A stretch of 64,000 nt of DNA from Bradysia coprophila (lineage: Eukaryota; Arthropoda; Insecta; Diptera; Sciaridae). Made by a program: the position numbers and the translations under genes. Shown in pieces: positions 10,434 to 21,551 of this stretch. Within the stretch, counting starts at the first letter, position 1. Every line of letters starts with the position of its first letter. The stretch is from contig NW_023503608.1 in the NCBI RefSeq assembly GCF_014529535.1, positions 1,798,001 through 1,862,000 of the forward strand. Reading direction: 5' to 3'. The notes under the pieces were generated by a model. The model was not told the origin of the DNA and made no database searches. It saw only the letters and a program-made list of their open reading frames with translations.

Positions 10434-10453
10434 ATTATAAAGAAGAGTGAAAT

Positions 10454-11892
10454 ATGGGTGTGCTAGTCATATTGCTATTTATTTCTGCAAGCGTTTTGGT
10501 AGAAGGTAATAGTAGATTATGCACTTGTTTTTAACCTTTTACTTTGCCAAGTGTGAAGGCTGCAATCACATCAAAATATAAAGTTCCAAACAATTATTTT
10601 ATTCAAAAACGTGAGGTAAAGTTGACTTTGCTGCATGGATCCAAAACTTTACCTCAAGGTTTTGAATAAAATACCTTACTTGGCAATTTTGGCAAATGAT
10701 GGAAATTGTACTTCTTATGTGTTTACCGACATCGGCTACGACTCCATCGGCAAATTTGACACAAGAAGTATCATTTCCATCATTTGCCCATTGATAAGTA
10801 TACTACTATACTACTATTATTAAAGTCCCGTTTTATGTGTGTATTGGGCTAACAATTTCACATGAAAAAGCGACTTTTTTAACTTTAGATAAATAAAAAT
10901 TGGATTGGTTGAAACTGGAATTCCGAGACACGGTCTCGATTGTAAATTGGTGCCATTAACTCCAGTCATTATTACAATAGTGATTAAAAGCATTTTCAAG
11001 ATGGGCAGTAATGGCGCGGTTACATTACTTAGCTTGTAGGCTTCACAATGTAACCGCCCTTTATGGCAATGAAAGTAAATAGATAGGTATGGCCAAACGT
11101 TCAAATTTGTTCTAGTCGGAGCACATACGGATTTGCATGGCGCCACCTCAAACGCAATGAAAGTGTAAAACAGGTATGGTCGATCGTTCGCCCGGAGGAC
11201 ATAAAAGTTTGATTTACGCGCTCAAACACACTCATTTTCATATTATTTTGACATAATATATGAATGCGTTTAAGGTGAATTTGCCGATCGGCCATATCTG
11301 TTCTGTACTTTCATTGCTCAAACGAACTCATTTCTAGTGAAAATTTCCACTAGAAATGAGTTCGTTTGAGGTGGCGCCATGCAAATCCGTATGTGCTCCG
11401 ACTTGTATGGACTGGCCATACCTACTTATCTACTTTCATTGCTTTATGGATCTAATTAATTATTGTGAATGTTAACAAATTCACAAGATCCAAGCGTTTA
11501 AGCTTTGACTATAACATTACAGCATGTACATCGGTCCCAAAGGTCGAAAATCGTGGAATCGAAATCAACATAGACGTAACTGATGATGACAGAAACTTTA
11601 TTCGTTCTATTGTCACCGAAATACAAAGACTAATTGAAGAAAAGAGGAAGGAATTTTTTAAAGCCAACAAAGCAGAAGATGAGGAAGTCCCGTCTGATGA
11701 AGAGGTAAGGTGATAAAGCTTTGTATTGCTTTGGATTTTCATTAAGAATATAATTGAAATATTTAGGAATTTCAAGAAAACCTGGACGATGAAAACTTTT
11801 CTTCGACCTTAATAGAAACGGAGTTAAGCGGGTCAACCGAAGCACCTCCACCAACAACCACAACAGATTATGATAACGTTATACCAAAATAA
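10454..11892 (+). CDS. Small acidic secreted protein (unknown function)
   Basis: Exon 1 (10454-10505) encodes MGVLVILLFISASVLVEG, a typical signal peptide, and ends at a GT donor. The downstream exons are a frame ending at 11704 (donor GTAAGG) and 11767-11892, which encode an acidic, charged protein with EIQRLIEEKRKEFFKANKAE (likely helical) and a Thr/Pro tail (TEAPPPTTTTDYD) ending in IPK. A polyadenylation signal lies near 11960. The exact start of the second exon is unresolved: frames do not join directly from 10505 to the acceptor near 11484, so a small exon in between is probably missing from my model. The intervening intron is filled with palindromic elements. I do not recognise the family; a secreted gland or hemolymph product is plausible but unproven. 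Confidence 0.6.
10596..10788. mobile_element. Two adjacent palindromic repeats in the secreted-gene intron
   Basis: The first palindrome (10596-10673) pairs TTTTATTCAAAAACGTGAGG with CCTCAAGGTTTTGAATAAAA. The second (10691-10788) pairs GGCAAATGATGGAAAT and its neighbour with ATTTCCATCATTTGCC. A phrase like the first ('caaaaacgtcaggtaaa') recurs near 41585-41600. They are non-coding foldback elements. Confidence 0.6.
11066..11442. mobile_element. Nested foldback element
   Basis: Outer arms starting GCAATGAAAGTA and ending ACTTTCATTGC enclose a perfect 40-bp inverted repeat (11115-11154 against 11363-11402, beginning GTCGGAGCACATACGG). Inside this lie a second inverted pair (caatgaaagt..acag.tatgg.cgatcg) and a perfect 21-bp stem, CAAACGAACTCATTTCTAGT and its complement, around 11320-11369. 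The same module is used several times in alternating orientation. It lies in the intron of the secreted-protein gene. Confidence 0.8.
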
Positions 11893-13070
11893 GCGATGAG
11901 AACTGGCTTTCTTTTATATTCGATTTTAACTCATGAAGTTAAAGGCTCAGTGTCAAAAAATAAAGAAATATTAACTAATTAAAAGGTACTTATAACGGTT
12001 GTTTTTCCTTAGACTGTTCTAAATATCTGAGATCTACACATTAGATTATGGGCACATTAGATTTTGAGCTTGCAAAAATTAGTAGCAAGCTAATCTTTTC
12101 AGGATTCGGTGGTCCTAAGGGGTTTACAATATCCCAGAAGTCCCACTCGATCCCACTTGAGCATTTTGAGAAAAGTGATAAAAACCGATTAGGGCGGAAA
12201 AATAACTAAAGTTGGTTCATTGCTAACCTGAGTAAATGGACCAGGACTTGTTTTGATGGTCAGTGAAAGTATTTCACTGCACTTACAGAAATTGCATTCG
12301 TTAAGTAGTTATCGGCACACCCAAAAAACTTTTTGGTAAAAAACGGCCACAAATAATTTGCATAAAAAACATAAGTATGGTAGTGTGGTCTTCATGACGC
12401 TACAAATAATAACACATTTGGTCAGTACTTCATGATGGTTCTGTTTGAGTAGTTTGAGTAGCATAATGCTGCGCTAAATAAACCAATCAATTTAGTAAGA
12501 CATTTCGACCACTGTTACGATCTGTGAGAAAATACGTCTTTCGACGTTTTGCATTAAAAAAATTCAAAAAATTTGATTTGTCTGACACGACAGGTCTTTA
12601 AATAAAAATTTAATTTTAAAATTTCATTCGCCATTTGGCACCAATACCTTCATTTTGGCACCAATTTGGATTATCTACTATGTGAGATGGCCCCGACTAG
12701 GTCTACCCTCGTTAGGGCCCAAATCTAAAAGTCGTAGAACAAATGTTTCTCGTATTATGTAATGTAGCAAAATCGCATAGGTTTCAAGCCATGGCCTTAT
12801 GAGGGACTCAAAGTGTCGTGGGCTCCAGGTCTATAATATGCAGTTCAAAAATCAGTTTTTAAAATTGGTTGGAAACGCACGCACTCATTGTTATAAAACG
12901 TTGTCATTGTTATTAGCCGGTGTTTGTGTATTTCAACTGTCATTTTCAAAATATTTTAATTTGCTGTAGAAATTGGGAATTATTTTCCTTTAATAATTGT
13001 GTTGATCCGTGAGTGATTGGAATGTTTTTATTTTCAAATCAATTCAGCTGATTCAAAGAAGAAATAGAAA
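11893..13070. other. Spacer upstream of the Ana2-like gene
   Basis: AT-rich sequence with no exon I can support. It should hold the promoter and 5' leader of the gene starting at 13071. No clear repeat termini were seen. Confidence 0.4.
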
Positions 13071-14862
13071 ATGTTGAATGCACCAAGCTTTTCGGAAGAT
13101 ATGCTTCCGCGGCATTTTCCAAAAGCAAAGGGTCAATTAGAACTGGTAAATTGCTCAATAGTTTGTCGATTGAAAAGCAAGAATTAATTTCCCTGCATCT
13201 TAGAAATCAGCTGCTGCTGCTGCTCCTACACCCACACTTCCCGGTCTTTCGCTATTGCTTGACGATGACAACAAAGTCTTCAAACCAGATCCACCACGAA
13301 AAGTCGAACCGAAAAAGTCTTTCGAACAATGGAAACAACAACACCACACAAAATTCGCTGGAAACGAGGAAATGTATCAACGGAAGTCTGAGAAAAAACA
13401 AGTGAGATTTGAAACGAATAAATCCAACGAACACCCGCCCAATCAACGACCTTTGTGTCCTGTTGTTCCGAACTTGGAGCAGAGTTACTACGATGGTTCT
13501 GATGAACAGAACTTTTGTTCGAATCTACGACCGAACTACCATCAACATCAACACAATTCAAAAGAAATCGGACATTGTGGTGCGCATGACAAGAATGTTT
13601 TGCTTACGAAATGCAACCACAAACCAATGAGCCCTACATTTACGAACGACAAGGCGTACAGCGCCGCTAGCCAACTAACGAACGAGCTACCCCATTTTAA
13701 TCGAGTGGTACGAGCTGAATCAATGAAAGAGAATTGCATTTCCGGGCCCTACGTACCGGTACCAAAAAATCAACACCGACAATGTAATGGGAACTGTTGT
13801 CAAACAAGCCACAATAATTGGGAAATGACGAACTATCAGACATGCGACTATGCCGTGCCAAACGGATGTGTAGGCCAAAGACAGCTACAACAATCCAATA
13901 AGCGCGAAGTGCAGCCCAAAAGCTTTAGTCCGTACAATGAGCGAATTGAACGAAACTTAAAGGAACAAGTGACCGATGATACGTTACTTAGTATCATGGA
14001 GGAACAACAGCAACACATTCTATTACAGCAAAATCAAATAATGATGCAGCAGAAACAGAATATGATACAACAGCAGCAGATCTTTATGCTGCAACGTCAA
14101 GTTCAAAAACTGCTGCACCGTACCGGAAATCATCCCATCGAATCGCCGAGCAAACTATGTCCAACTTCCATTTGCGACCGACCAACACCACAGACAATGA
14201 CCAATCCGTTACAGAGCGCAACCAAAACTCGAAATGGTGCAATCGATTCTGTGTGCAATGGTGCTAAATCATCGATCGGTGTGATGACTAGTTTTTTGGG
14301 TAACGTAAATGATGGGATGCCCAACGGTATGCAACAATTTAATGAAAGATTTGCATCGAAAGTGACGAACGAAAAATTCATTGAGAACATGGGCGGATTT
14401 TCGGCCGAGGAGTACTCTGACAAGGACAGCATGTTAGATAAAATAAACGACGCGATCAAAAATTCATCTGCCATGATCGATTATAGAGGTAATAAGGCTG
14501 GTGGAAGCAATTCGCCGAAACGACAGACCGATATCAACATTGCCGCTCAGGCGTACGTAACTTGTTTTAAAGATTTCGAAGTCAACTTCGCTCAAATGAA
14601 ATTTTCAATTTTCAGTTTGTTCTACGAAACGTCCAGTACGAACAACGGCTGTACGACTGAGCAAAAGACAACCGATCGTAGCTTTGCATTGTACATGCTA
14701 GGTATGAAATACGATTGTGCGCAGGATGACGCGTCGAAAAAAGTCGAGAAACGAGATTGGCAACCGCAGCAGACGAATGGCAAAAGTGACCAGGTTTCCG
14801 TAAACCTTTCGCCGGAAGTATACGACTACTTGAAAAGACATGGACTGTTACACCAAGAATGA
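13071..14862 (+). CDS. ana2: Probable Ana2/STIL-family centriole duplication factor
   Basis: Exons 13071-13145, 13204-14552 and 14616-14862 join in frame to 556 residues. The second intron (63 bp, GTACGT...TTTTCAG) has no in-frame stop, so retention is also possible. Features in order: MLNAPSFSEDMLP start; a Pro-rich segment with FKPDPPRKVEPKKSFEQW (about 48-65); long polar disordered stretches rich in Asn and His; a Gln-rich predicted coiled coil (EEQQQHILLQQNQIMMQQKQ onward, about 290-335); and a C-terminal block with FALYMLGMKYDC and VNLSPEVYDYLKRHGLL resembling the STAN motif. Ana2/STIL bridges Plk4 and SAS-6 at the procentriole. This layout (N-terminal Pro-rich region, central coiled coil, C-terminal STAN-like block) is the basis of the call; overall conservation is low, so it is probable rather than certain. 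Confidence 0.6.
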
Positions 14863-15080
14863 ATTTAATTGTTTTTTAAGTACTTTGTTGGCATTGGAAC
14901 GATTTGCTGTGAAATTATAACATTAGCCAAGTTTGATTGTGTGGTTTGAGTGTACAGCGGAAGACTTTACATTATTCGAATCCATGCATATGCGAAAGAA
15001 GAAAATTTTAGCGATGCTGAGTTCGGAGTAGATTTCTGGAAATTTGTGGTCTAGATCTCAACCCCAACTTATAGTCAAGA

Positions 15081-15507
15081 GAGGGATTTTTTTGCAAGTG
15101 GACCAGGCTCCGTCGAAGCGTTTTTTTAGCGACTTTATATGCCCGTAGCCACAACAGTCTAAAACCGCAGTCTTTTAATTTTAATATTCTTTTATTGGCT
15201 GGGAAACTTCCACCAAAAGTCGAAAACGGGTGTTTTTTGTCCGTGATTTACTGGTGCTACAGGCTATGGACATTCATGTGTTTGGGTTCATTGGATAGGT
15301 ATTGTCTAGGAGATACGGGGCAAGCACAGATATCTTACATGTTCTGTACCATTGTTCGAAAATAACACAAATATTGTGTCAGTCAAAGGCTGTAAATTTT
15401 GATTGCGTTCTTAGACTATTGAGGCCAAGGACTATCTGGGCGTGTAAACAAAGCGTCGCTAAAAAATAGCTCCGACGGAGCCTGGTCCACTTTCAAAAAA
15501 AACCCTC
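15081..15507. mobile_element. TIR element of about 425 bp
   Basis: Terminal inverted repeats of about 50 bp start GAGGGATTTTTTT and include GTGGACCAGGCTCCGTCGAA on the left, with AGCTCCGACGGAGCCTGGTC and AACCCTC on the right. A 3-bp AGA on each side could be a target duplication, which would fit PIF/Harbinger, but three bases is weak. No transposase is visible. Confidence 0.75.
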
Positions 15508-15819
15508 AGAAGGATTTCATTCCTCAAGAAATCCATCTACACAATCTTGAATAGATCTTGAATTTGATCGTCAATTGTTAGATTATCTGAAGTCAGAGGT
15601 CCGACCGATTTCAACAATATTCCTCACTCAATTTTTGTGCGTGTCGAATCTTTAGAAACTCACAGATCGCTATGAAAGAGAAGAATGATTACTTCAGCCT
15701 ACCAATGCTTGACAAAAGGTGATGGAAAGTTGTACTCGGAATAGGACAATTTACAAACATTGAAAAATCAATTTAAAATACACAACGACAAGGAAACAAA
15801 GATGTAAATGATACAGTTG

Positions 15820-15966
15820 CTAGTCATGGCATATCACTCTGATACCGTAAATACCATTGAATAAGCTAAAACTCCAAACTCCGACATACAAAATCCACCG
15901 TTTCGCCTTTGAACCTGAAACAGGATCGGAAACAGCGGTTTTAGTATTCAGTATCCGATTAGCCAT
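15820..15966 (-). CDS. Possible 48-residue membrane microprotein
   Basis: The frame opens MANRILNTKTAVSD from an ATG at 15966 in a reasonable context and contains one hydrophobic stretch, RWILYVGVWSFSLFNGIYGI, long enough for a single transmembrane helix, then ends ICHD. A possible acceptor (TTTCAG before GTTCAAAGG) lies inside it, so it could be part of a spliced gene or chance. I recognise no family. Confidence 0.25.
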   Translation of the reverse strand: MANRILNTKTAVSDPVSGSKAKRWILYVGVWSFSLFNGIYGIRVICHD

Positions 15967-16505
15967 GACTACTTCAAAAAAGTAAAATTGCGATATTGAA
16001 ATCGGTGGCGGTGGTAAGAAAAATTTGAAATCAACACACACACGTAAATGGAGCTTTGATGCATTTTGAATCAATCACAATTATCTTAATATTGAGGCTA
16101 ATATTTTAAGGATAGATTAGACAACTCTGTAAAGAACTATAAATTTACAATACAAAAGAACACTAAACGTACCAATCAACCAAAATCTTACAGCTCATTT
16201 CATCATTCACTCACCATCGTCAATAATTTACATTGAAAGCTATCCGTTATCACATCACATCACATACACACACTTTTTAGAACAAAGTTTAGTTGATGCA
16301 CATTTTGTAGTGCTTCGAATTGCCGTCAGATGGCCGTACGGCTTACACAAAACAAAACACATCAGAATAGAATCGAACGCAGCGAATAGAATCAAATGAC
16401 GTAATTTGTGTTAGTTTATGCTAATTGACTGAAGCGAAAAAAGCTAAAATTAGAAATTACAAAGCATTTCACGTTGTGTGTGCAATTAACTCACGATTGA
16501 TGTAT

Positions 16506-16622
16506 GTCAGGATGGCCGAGCGGTCTAAGGCGCCAGACTCAAGAGAAATCTTGCCTTTGTACAAAGGTTGGTGAGTGTTCTGGTCCACTCTGTGGGCGTG
16601 GGTTCAAATCCCACTTCTGACA
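16506..16622 (+). tRNA. tRNA-Leu-CAA: tRNA-Leu(CAA) with intron, copy 1
   Basis: Acceptor stem GTCAGGA pairs with TTCTGAC before the discriminator A. The A box (GGCCGAGCGG) and B box (GGTTCAAATCC) are intact, and the anticodon stem CCAGA/TCTGG brackets CTCAAG with anticodon CAA. An intron of about 34 bases follows position 37, as is usual for eukaryotic tRNA-Leu(CAA), leaving an 83-base mature body with the long class II variable arm. A T-run right after the gene is the RNA polymerase III terminator. Confidence 0.97.
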
Positions 16623-16982
16623 TAATTTTTTTTTTTTCATGATCAATATTAACCATTGAGATGAATATTAGAAGCGCCCCTCATGTCGGCAGGTGCCTTT
16701 TGCTTTAATTCAACAGTTGCAAGTTGCAATCGACGAATTTTTGTTCGATTGAATTTGATATTTTTGTATATAATTAATCGTTCAGCTAGGTCTCCTCTTG
16801 AGTCTTGCAACTCGATGCTAAACAAGATGTTTGAAATTGTGTGAATTTACCAGAAGAATTTTAAAATTTGCTTAAGGCTACTCGCGCAAGGTCCTTCATT
16901 AAGCGCTGTGTTTAAGCCTAGCAACACTGACAAACGAAGTTTTCCTTTCTAATTTCATTCGATTTTTATTGACACGGGTTGA

Positions 16983-18576
16983 TTAACAACATTCACTAAT
17001 ATGATACTTCTTCTTGTGTGCAGTTAATAAACACTTATAGGCGAACGACATTCCACAGTGGCATGAGTACGGCTTTTCCTGTTCGAAATAAAATTGGGTA
17101 AATTAGGGAAACAATTCAAAAGCAGACAATCTCTGCAACGAACCTGTGTGTGAATTCGCTTGTGAATGCGAAGTGTGTATCTCGTTTGGAAGGCCTTTCG
17201 ACACGTCTCACATTTATATTTTCGATCCTGACTGTGAACCAACATATGCTTCTTTAACGCTGGCCTGCGAAATTGGTCAATTATAATCAAAAAACGATTC
17301 TGTGTCGCATGCAATTAAAACCTTACTTTGTTTTAAACAATTTTCCGCAAATTTCACATGGAATATCAGGATCGAAGTGGTGTCGTGGATGGATCTTTAG
17401 CCCTTGGATCCATTTAAACTCTGCAGCATTTTAATGGAATGAAAAGTTTAAATTGAAAGTTGCTCGCACACACCATTACCGTTTCCACAAATATCACAGC
17501 TAAATGCTGGTTTACGGCTATGCAACGCTTTCTTGTGGTTTTTTAAATCACGAGGCGCCGAAAACGCTGATTTACAATTTTCTACATCACATTTGTATGG
17601 TTTCAGACCTGCAATAAATTGATAGAATTTATTACAAAGAGCATTGCGAAGGTGATAGTGAATCATCTAGCCCACGATTTATAGTGTTTTATCGAGTTTG
17701 AAATGAAAAGTTAAGTAATGTGAGTGTCTGTCTTGGATGGCGGCTTCTAGGCATTTTTTAAAACGTGAAGCCCCTAAAAACCACCGGTTACAGACAGACA
17801 CTCATTTTACTAACCGATAGTGAATGGGATTGATCTAGTCATATACTTACTGTTGTGTTTGTTGACATGATACTTCATTTCATTTTTGCTATAACATTTC
17901 CCGCAAATGTGACACGCTATCAACGATGCTTTCCATTTGGGATATTTGTAGTTTTGATTATTTACGTCGTGTTCCACCAAATTGTCGATAGTTCCATTGC
18001 TGTCATCCGATTCAGACTTCAAATCGTCCACATTCACTTCCAGTATTTTTTCTGTTTCCACTTGTGAATCGGACAGGTTGGCTTGTTCGGACAGGTTGTC
18101 GCTTTCTACTCGGCTTATTGAATCATCAATGCTCACCGAATCGTCCCGAGTCTCCGATTCATCCAGATTATTCGAAATATTGTTACTATTTTCTGATTCT
18201 CCAGGACCGTTCAGATCTTCAGTAAATTCCACTAGTTTGGTCATTCCATGTAACTGCACGGCGTTTTGTTTACATTTATTTTGGAATACCAGCATGGACT
18301 GTATTGTTTGTACGCAGTTTAAACAAATCTTCTGCGGGAGTTTGTCCCATGGATTTATCTGTAAAGCATATTTGAAGGTCAACAAAACTGTTCAGCATAT
18401 TTATCATTCCGGGTCCATACAATGACTGTTGTGAATCTTTCAATGATTTCGAAAATTCTGCTGCTGGACGTTTTCGGATCGAATTCGCCGGGGTACAGGC
18501 CTATCAACTCCACATTTTCACTCAGGCAAAGTCGACACATTATCGAGAAAATGTTTTCGTTTTCGTCATCCGACAT
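16983..18576 (-). CDS. ZAD-C2H2 zinc-finger protein A
   Basis: Six exons (18576-18421, 18358-17851, 17608-17480, 17420-17327, 17264-17144, 17078-16983) join in frame to 367 residues. An N-terminal ZAD domain uses CRLC and CLNC pairs; this is the dimerising module of dipteran transcription factors. An acidic, Ser-rich linker of about 110 residues follows, then C2H2 fingers: CHICGKCYSKNEMKYHVNKH, YKCDVENC...HKKALH, FSCDICGN...HPRHH, CEICGKLF...HMLVH, CETCRKAF...HKRIH, and a last finger with CHC in place of C-x2-C, ending HKKKYH. It is a nuclear DNA-binding protein by family; the target is unknown. It is the head-to-head partner of the gene at 18876, with identical intron phases and identical lengths for exons 3, 4 and 5 (129, 94, 121). 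Confidence 0.93.
17722..17803. mobile_element. Palindromic MITE in intron 2 of ZAD gene A
   Basis: GAGTGTCTGTC at the left pairs with GACAGACACTC at the right over about 82 bp, with further pairing inward. It does not code and has no counterpart in the matching intron of the head-to-head partner, so it arrived after the duplication. Confidence 0.6.
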
Positions 18577-18875
18577 GGCAGAATAATCAGCAGATTTTCC
18601 CGTTCGTAATATTTATTCACTAAAAGTGTTTTCGGTAAAATTGAGGAGGAAAACAAAACAAACTTTGACGTTTTGCGAAACCGCAGCCGTGTTCGATAAC
18701 AGTCATAACAACAAAATGTGACAATCTGTTGTTAACATTCAACTTGGCTGACTTTTGATCATGGCTGCGATTCATCGAAACGTCAAAGTTTGTTTTGGTT
18801 TTCCTAGTCTAAAAAAACATTTCTATTTGTAAAAAAGGAACAACACACAACACAGTCTCATTACGCTTCACCATC
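18577..18875. promoter_or_regulatory. Mirror-symmetric bidirectional promoter between two ZAD genes
   Basis: Only 299 bp separate the two divergent ATGs. AAAACAAACTTTGACGTTT (18655-18673) and its exact complement (18778-18796) lie 78 and 79 bp from their respective start codons. Similarity extends to about 45 bp on each side (ggaaaac.aaaaca... to ...cgcagcc). The centre of symmetry is near 18726. The arms are likely shared core promoter or factor-binding sites that were duplicated in inverted orientation with the genes. Confidence 0.8.
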
Positions 18876-20263
18876 ATGTCTGATGACGAAAATGATAACA
18901 TTTTCTCAATGATATGTCGACTCTGTCTGACACAAGATTTGGAACTGATAAGTCTGTATTCCTCCGAGGAATCTAATACAAACTCGTCCAACAGCAAAAT
19001 TTTGGAAATCATTGAACGATTCACTACGATCAAGGTGAGACAAGTTCTCTTTGGAAAGATCTAAGTACAGTAGAGTTTAATCGGTTTCGCATTGTCTTAC
19101 AGATACATCCGTTGGATAATCTTCCACAAAAGATCTGTACAAGTTGCATAAACACAATCCAGTCCATGCTGGCATTCCAGAACAAATGTAAACAAAACAA
19201 CGTACAATTACTCAAAATGACCGTAAATCGTGAAGAATGTGTGATACTGGATGATGTGAAAGAGGAGCCGCCCCACCTGGTCGAATCGGAAACTTCTGAT
19301 GGATCGGAGAATTTGCTAGATGAATCGTTAGGTGAAATGGGTAATCCGGACGAATTACAATGTCCCAGTCCGACCGAATCGGTTGATCGGGACGAATCGG
19401 AAGAACACGCGAAAAAGATCTTGGAAGTGAACGTAGACGATTTGGAATCGGACGACGAAACTGGAAATTTTATGAAACAATGTCCGAGCGAAAAATACGC
19501 CAACTACCCCAAATGGAAACCCCCGATGATAGCGTGTGATGTTTGTGGGAAACTTTATGGCAAATATAAATTGCAGCATCACATGAACAAACACAACGGT
19601 AAGTCCAGATGAATTGATTCGGCAATATCTTTGGCTCATCATTTCATACTTAAGGGCTGAAGCCGTTCGAATGCAATGAGCCCAATTGCACGTCAAAGTT
19701 CTCTGGACCACATTACCTCAGCAGACACAAAAGACTTTGTCATTCTGTCAAACCACTTTTATACTGTGATGTATGTGGAAGAGGTAAGTCTGGTGTTTGA
19801 TGAAAAAAAGAGTTTTTTTCCCTCACGTCGTGACTGTTACAGGCTTCAAAGTGAAAGCCGGACTCGAGAACCATCGCTCTTACCATTTTGATCCTAAAAT
19901 TCCGTGTAAAATCTGCCAGAAACTGTTTCGAAACAAGTAAGATTCCCGTTCTGCGTGTACTTTAAAAACTCAAACTCTAGTCATGTTTTCTATCGATATA
20001 GGCGAGCACTACTCAATCATATGTTGGTTCACAGTCAGGATCGAAAATATAAATGCGAGACTTGTGGCAAAGCCTACCAAAGAAATTACACACTTCGAAT
20101 TCACAGACGTGTTCACACACAGGTTCGTAATACGATTTTGGACAATCGACAAAAAGTTTTTCATGTTGAAATCTTTCAGGAGAAGCCGTACTCATGCCCT
20201 TGCGGAGTATCGTTCGCCTATAAATGTTTACTGAAGTCACACACTGAGAAATATCATAAGTAA
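18876..20263 (+). CDS. ZAD-C2H2 zinc-finger protein B
   Basis: Six exons (18876-19034, 19103-19598, 19655-19783, 19843-19936, 20002-20122, 20180-20263) give 360 residues. The start MSDDENDNIFSMICRLCL is nearly the same as its partner's MSDDENENIFSIMCRLCL. The ZAD pairs CRLC and CTSC are followed by an acidic linker and fingers CDVCGKLY...HMNKH, FECNEPNC...HKRLCH, YCDVCGRGFKVKAGLENH...H, CKICQKLF...HMLVH, CETCGKAY...HRRVH and a final CPC finger ending HTEKYH. It is a probable sequence-specific nuclear regulator. It shares a divergent promoter with gene A, so co-expression is likely. All introns are 56-68 bases, typical dipteran size. Confidence 0.95.
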
Positions 20264-21338
20264 CATTGTTGATCCAATGTTTTGCATTTTTATTGAAATG
20301 AAGCAACGTATTGTAGAGGAAATGTTTTTCAATTTAGTCAATTTATCGAACAATTGAACTGCAACACTGGGAAAACCCGTAATGGATTTAACTTAATAGT
20401 GATATAGAAATTCAAACGAAACCGAAAAATTCATTGGAGCGTGCGATTGCGAATTTATAATCACGACTGGGACTGATTCACTCAAGGACTTGAACCTTTC
20501 CTCACCTTTGGGTTGGATACACTTGTTCGGAAAGATAGTCACCGAAAAAAGTTGCTCCACACTTGTGAGTTTGCTTTACCTACACTGATAGAATAGTTAA
20601 CGTGCTGAACGTATAAACGATGCTGGCAGACAGTTTTGGATCGTACTTCGGTTACGTGGTGCATATCCGTTGTGGACGGAAGATTTTGAGCAATTTCGAT
20701 CGAACGAATGCCACAACTTTTCATGCAATCACCCCCAGAATTTGCCCCTAAGGCATGTTATAACGTAAACTACACTACCATCGATCAGAGGTAGTATTTC
20801 ACATTTATAGCACCATACATAGCTGTTACCACCGAGATAATAACACAAGTAACTGCTTTGTATTGAGAAAAGAATGATATCCTGTTTCAATCAAATTCCA
20901 ATTTTTTAAACTTATAAAATCATAATTTATTGAAAGGTTTTTTTTTTGTTCACAATTTAATGGCCTTATAACAAATTTTTATCAGCTCAGTGACGAAAAG
21001 TGAAACGTTCGTGAGATTTATTGAGAAAAATGTTGCATGTAACTCACCCACAAACGTGTATTGTCATACTCGATTACATAAAGAAGCTATTATGCAACGT
21101 CTTTACGATGAGCGTCGTTTTGATCATGTATGACAAAAGTGCCTTTTCACCACTGGCTTTAATTCTTTACAAAATTTCATAAGACGTTGCATGCAACAAG
21201 TTGCGAAATTAGGTATTCTTTTCGCACGATATACCTCGATAAAATGCAAAATTTCGAAACCTACATACATCGGCTTTTCTGTTTTGTAGATAAGTTTTTC
21301 AGTTTTAACTATTTTCACTATTAAGAAATGTTACAGTT
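20264..21338. other. Spacer after ZAD gene B
   Basis: I see no exon, tRNA or clear TIR element. Composition is AT-rich throughout. Confidence 0.4.
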
Positions 21339-21492
21339 GGAGGCAGTGAAATTTCCGCATGAATTTGCTTCGGCTGTTTTTCAGCTGATCCAAACAAACA
21401 ATCACTGTTTATATGTCTCTATTAGTATAAACAGTTTTGATTGTATGTGTGGATCAGCTGAAGAAAATCCATGCTGAAATTTCGCTGCCTCC
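21339..21492. mobile_element. Foldback MITE, GGAGGCAG termini
   Basis: GGAGGCAGTGAAATTTC at the left pairs with GAAATTTCGCTGCCTCC at the right. The inner part CAGCTGATCC...GGATCAGCTG also pairs, as does the loop-proximal AACAATCACTG region in part. A diverged relative of the left arm lies near 3500-3560. Confidence 0.7.
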
Positions 21493-21551
21493 GAATGTGT
21501 TAGAAACAAGCTTACGTTTAAAAGTATACAAAAAAAAACTGAAATTTTTGG

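Noticed and set aside
16248-16275. CACAT/CA-rich microsatellite
   Set aside because: Too short and irregular to report as a separate repeat array.
17982-18425. 147-codon plus-strand frame in ZAD gene A
   Set aside because: Shadow of the acidic Ser-rich linker on the minus strand.
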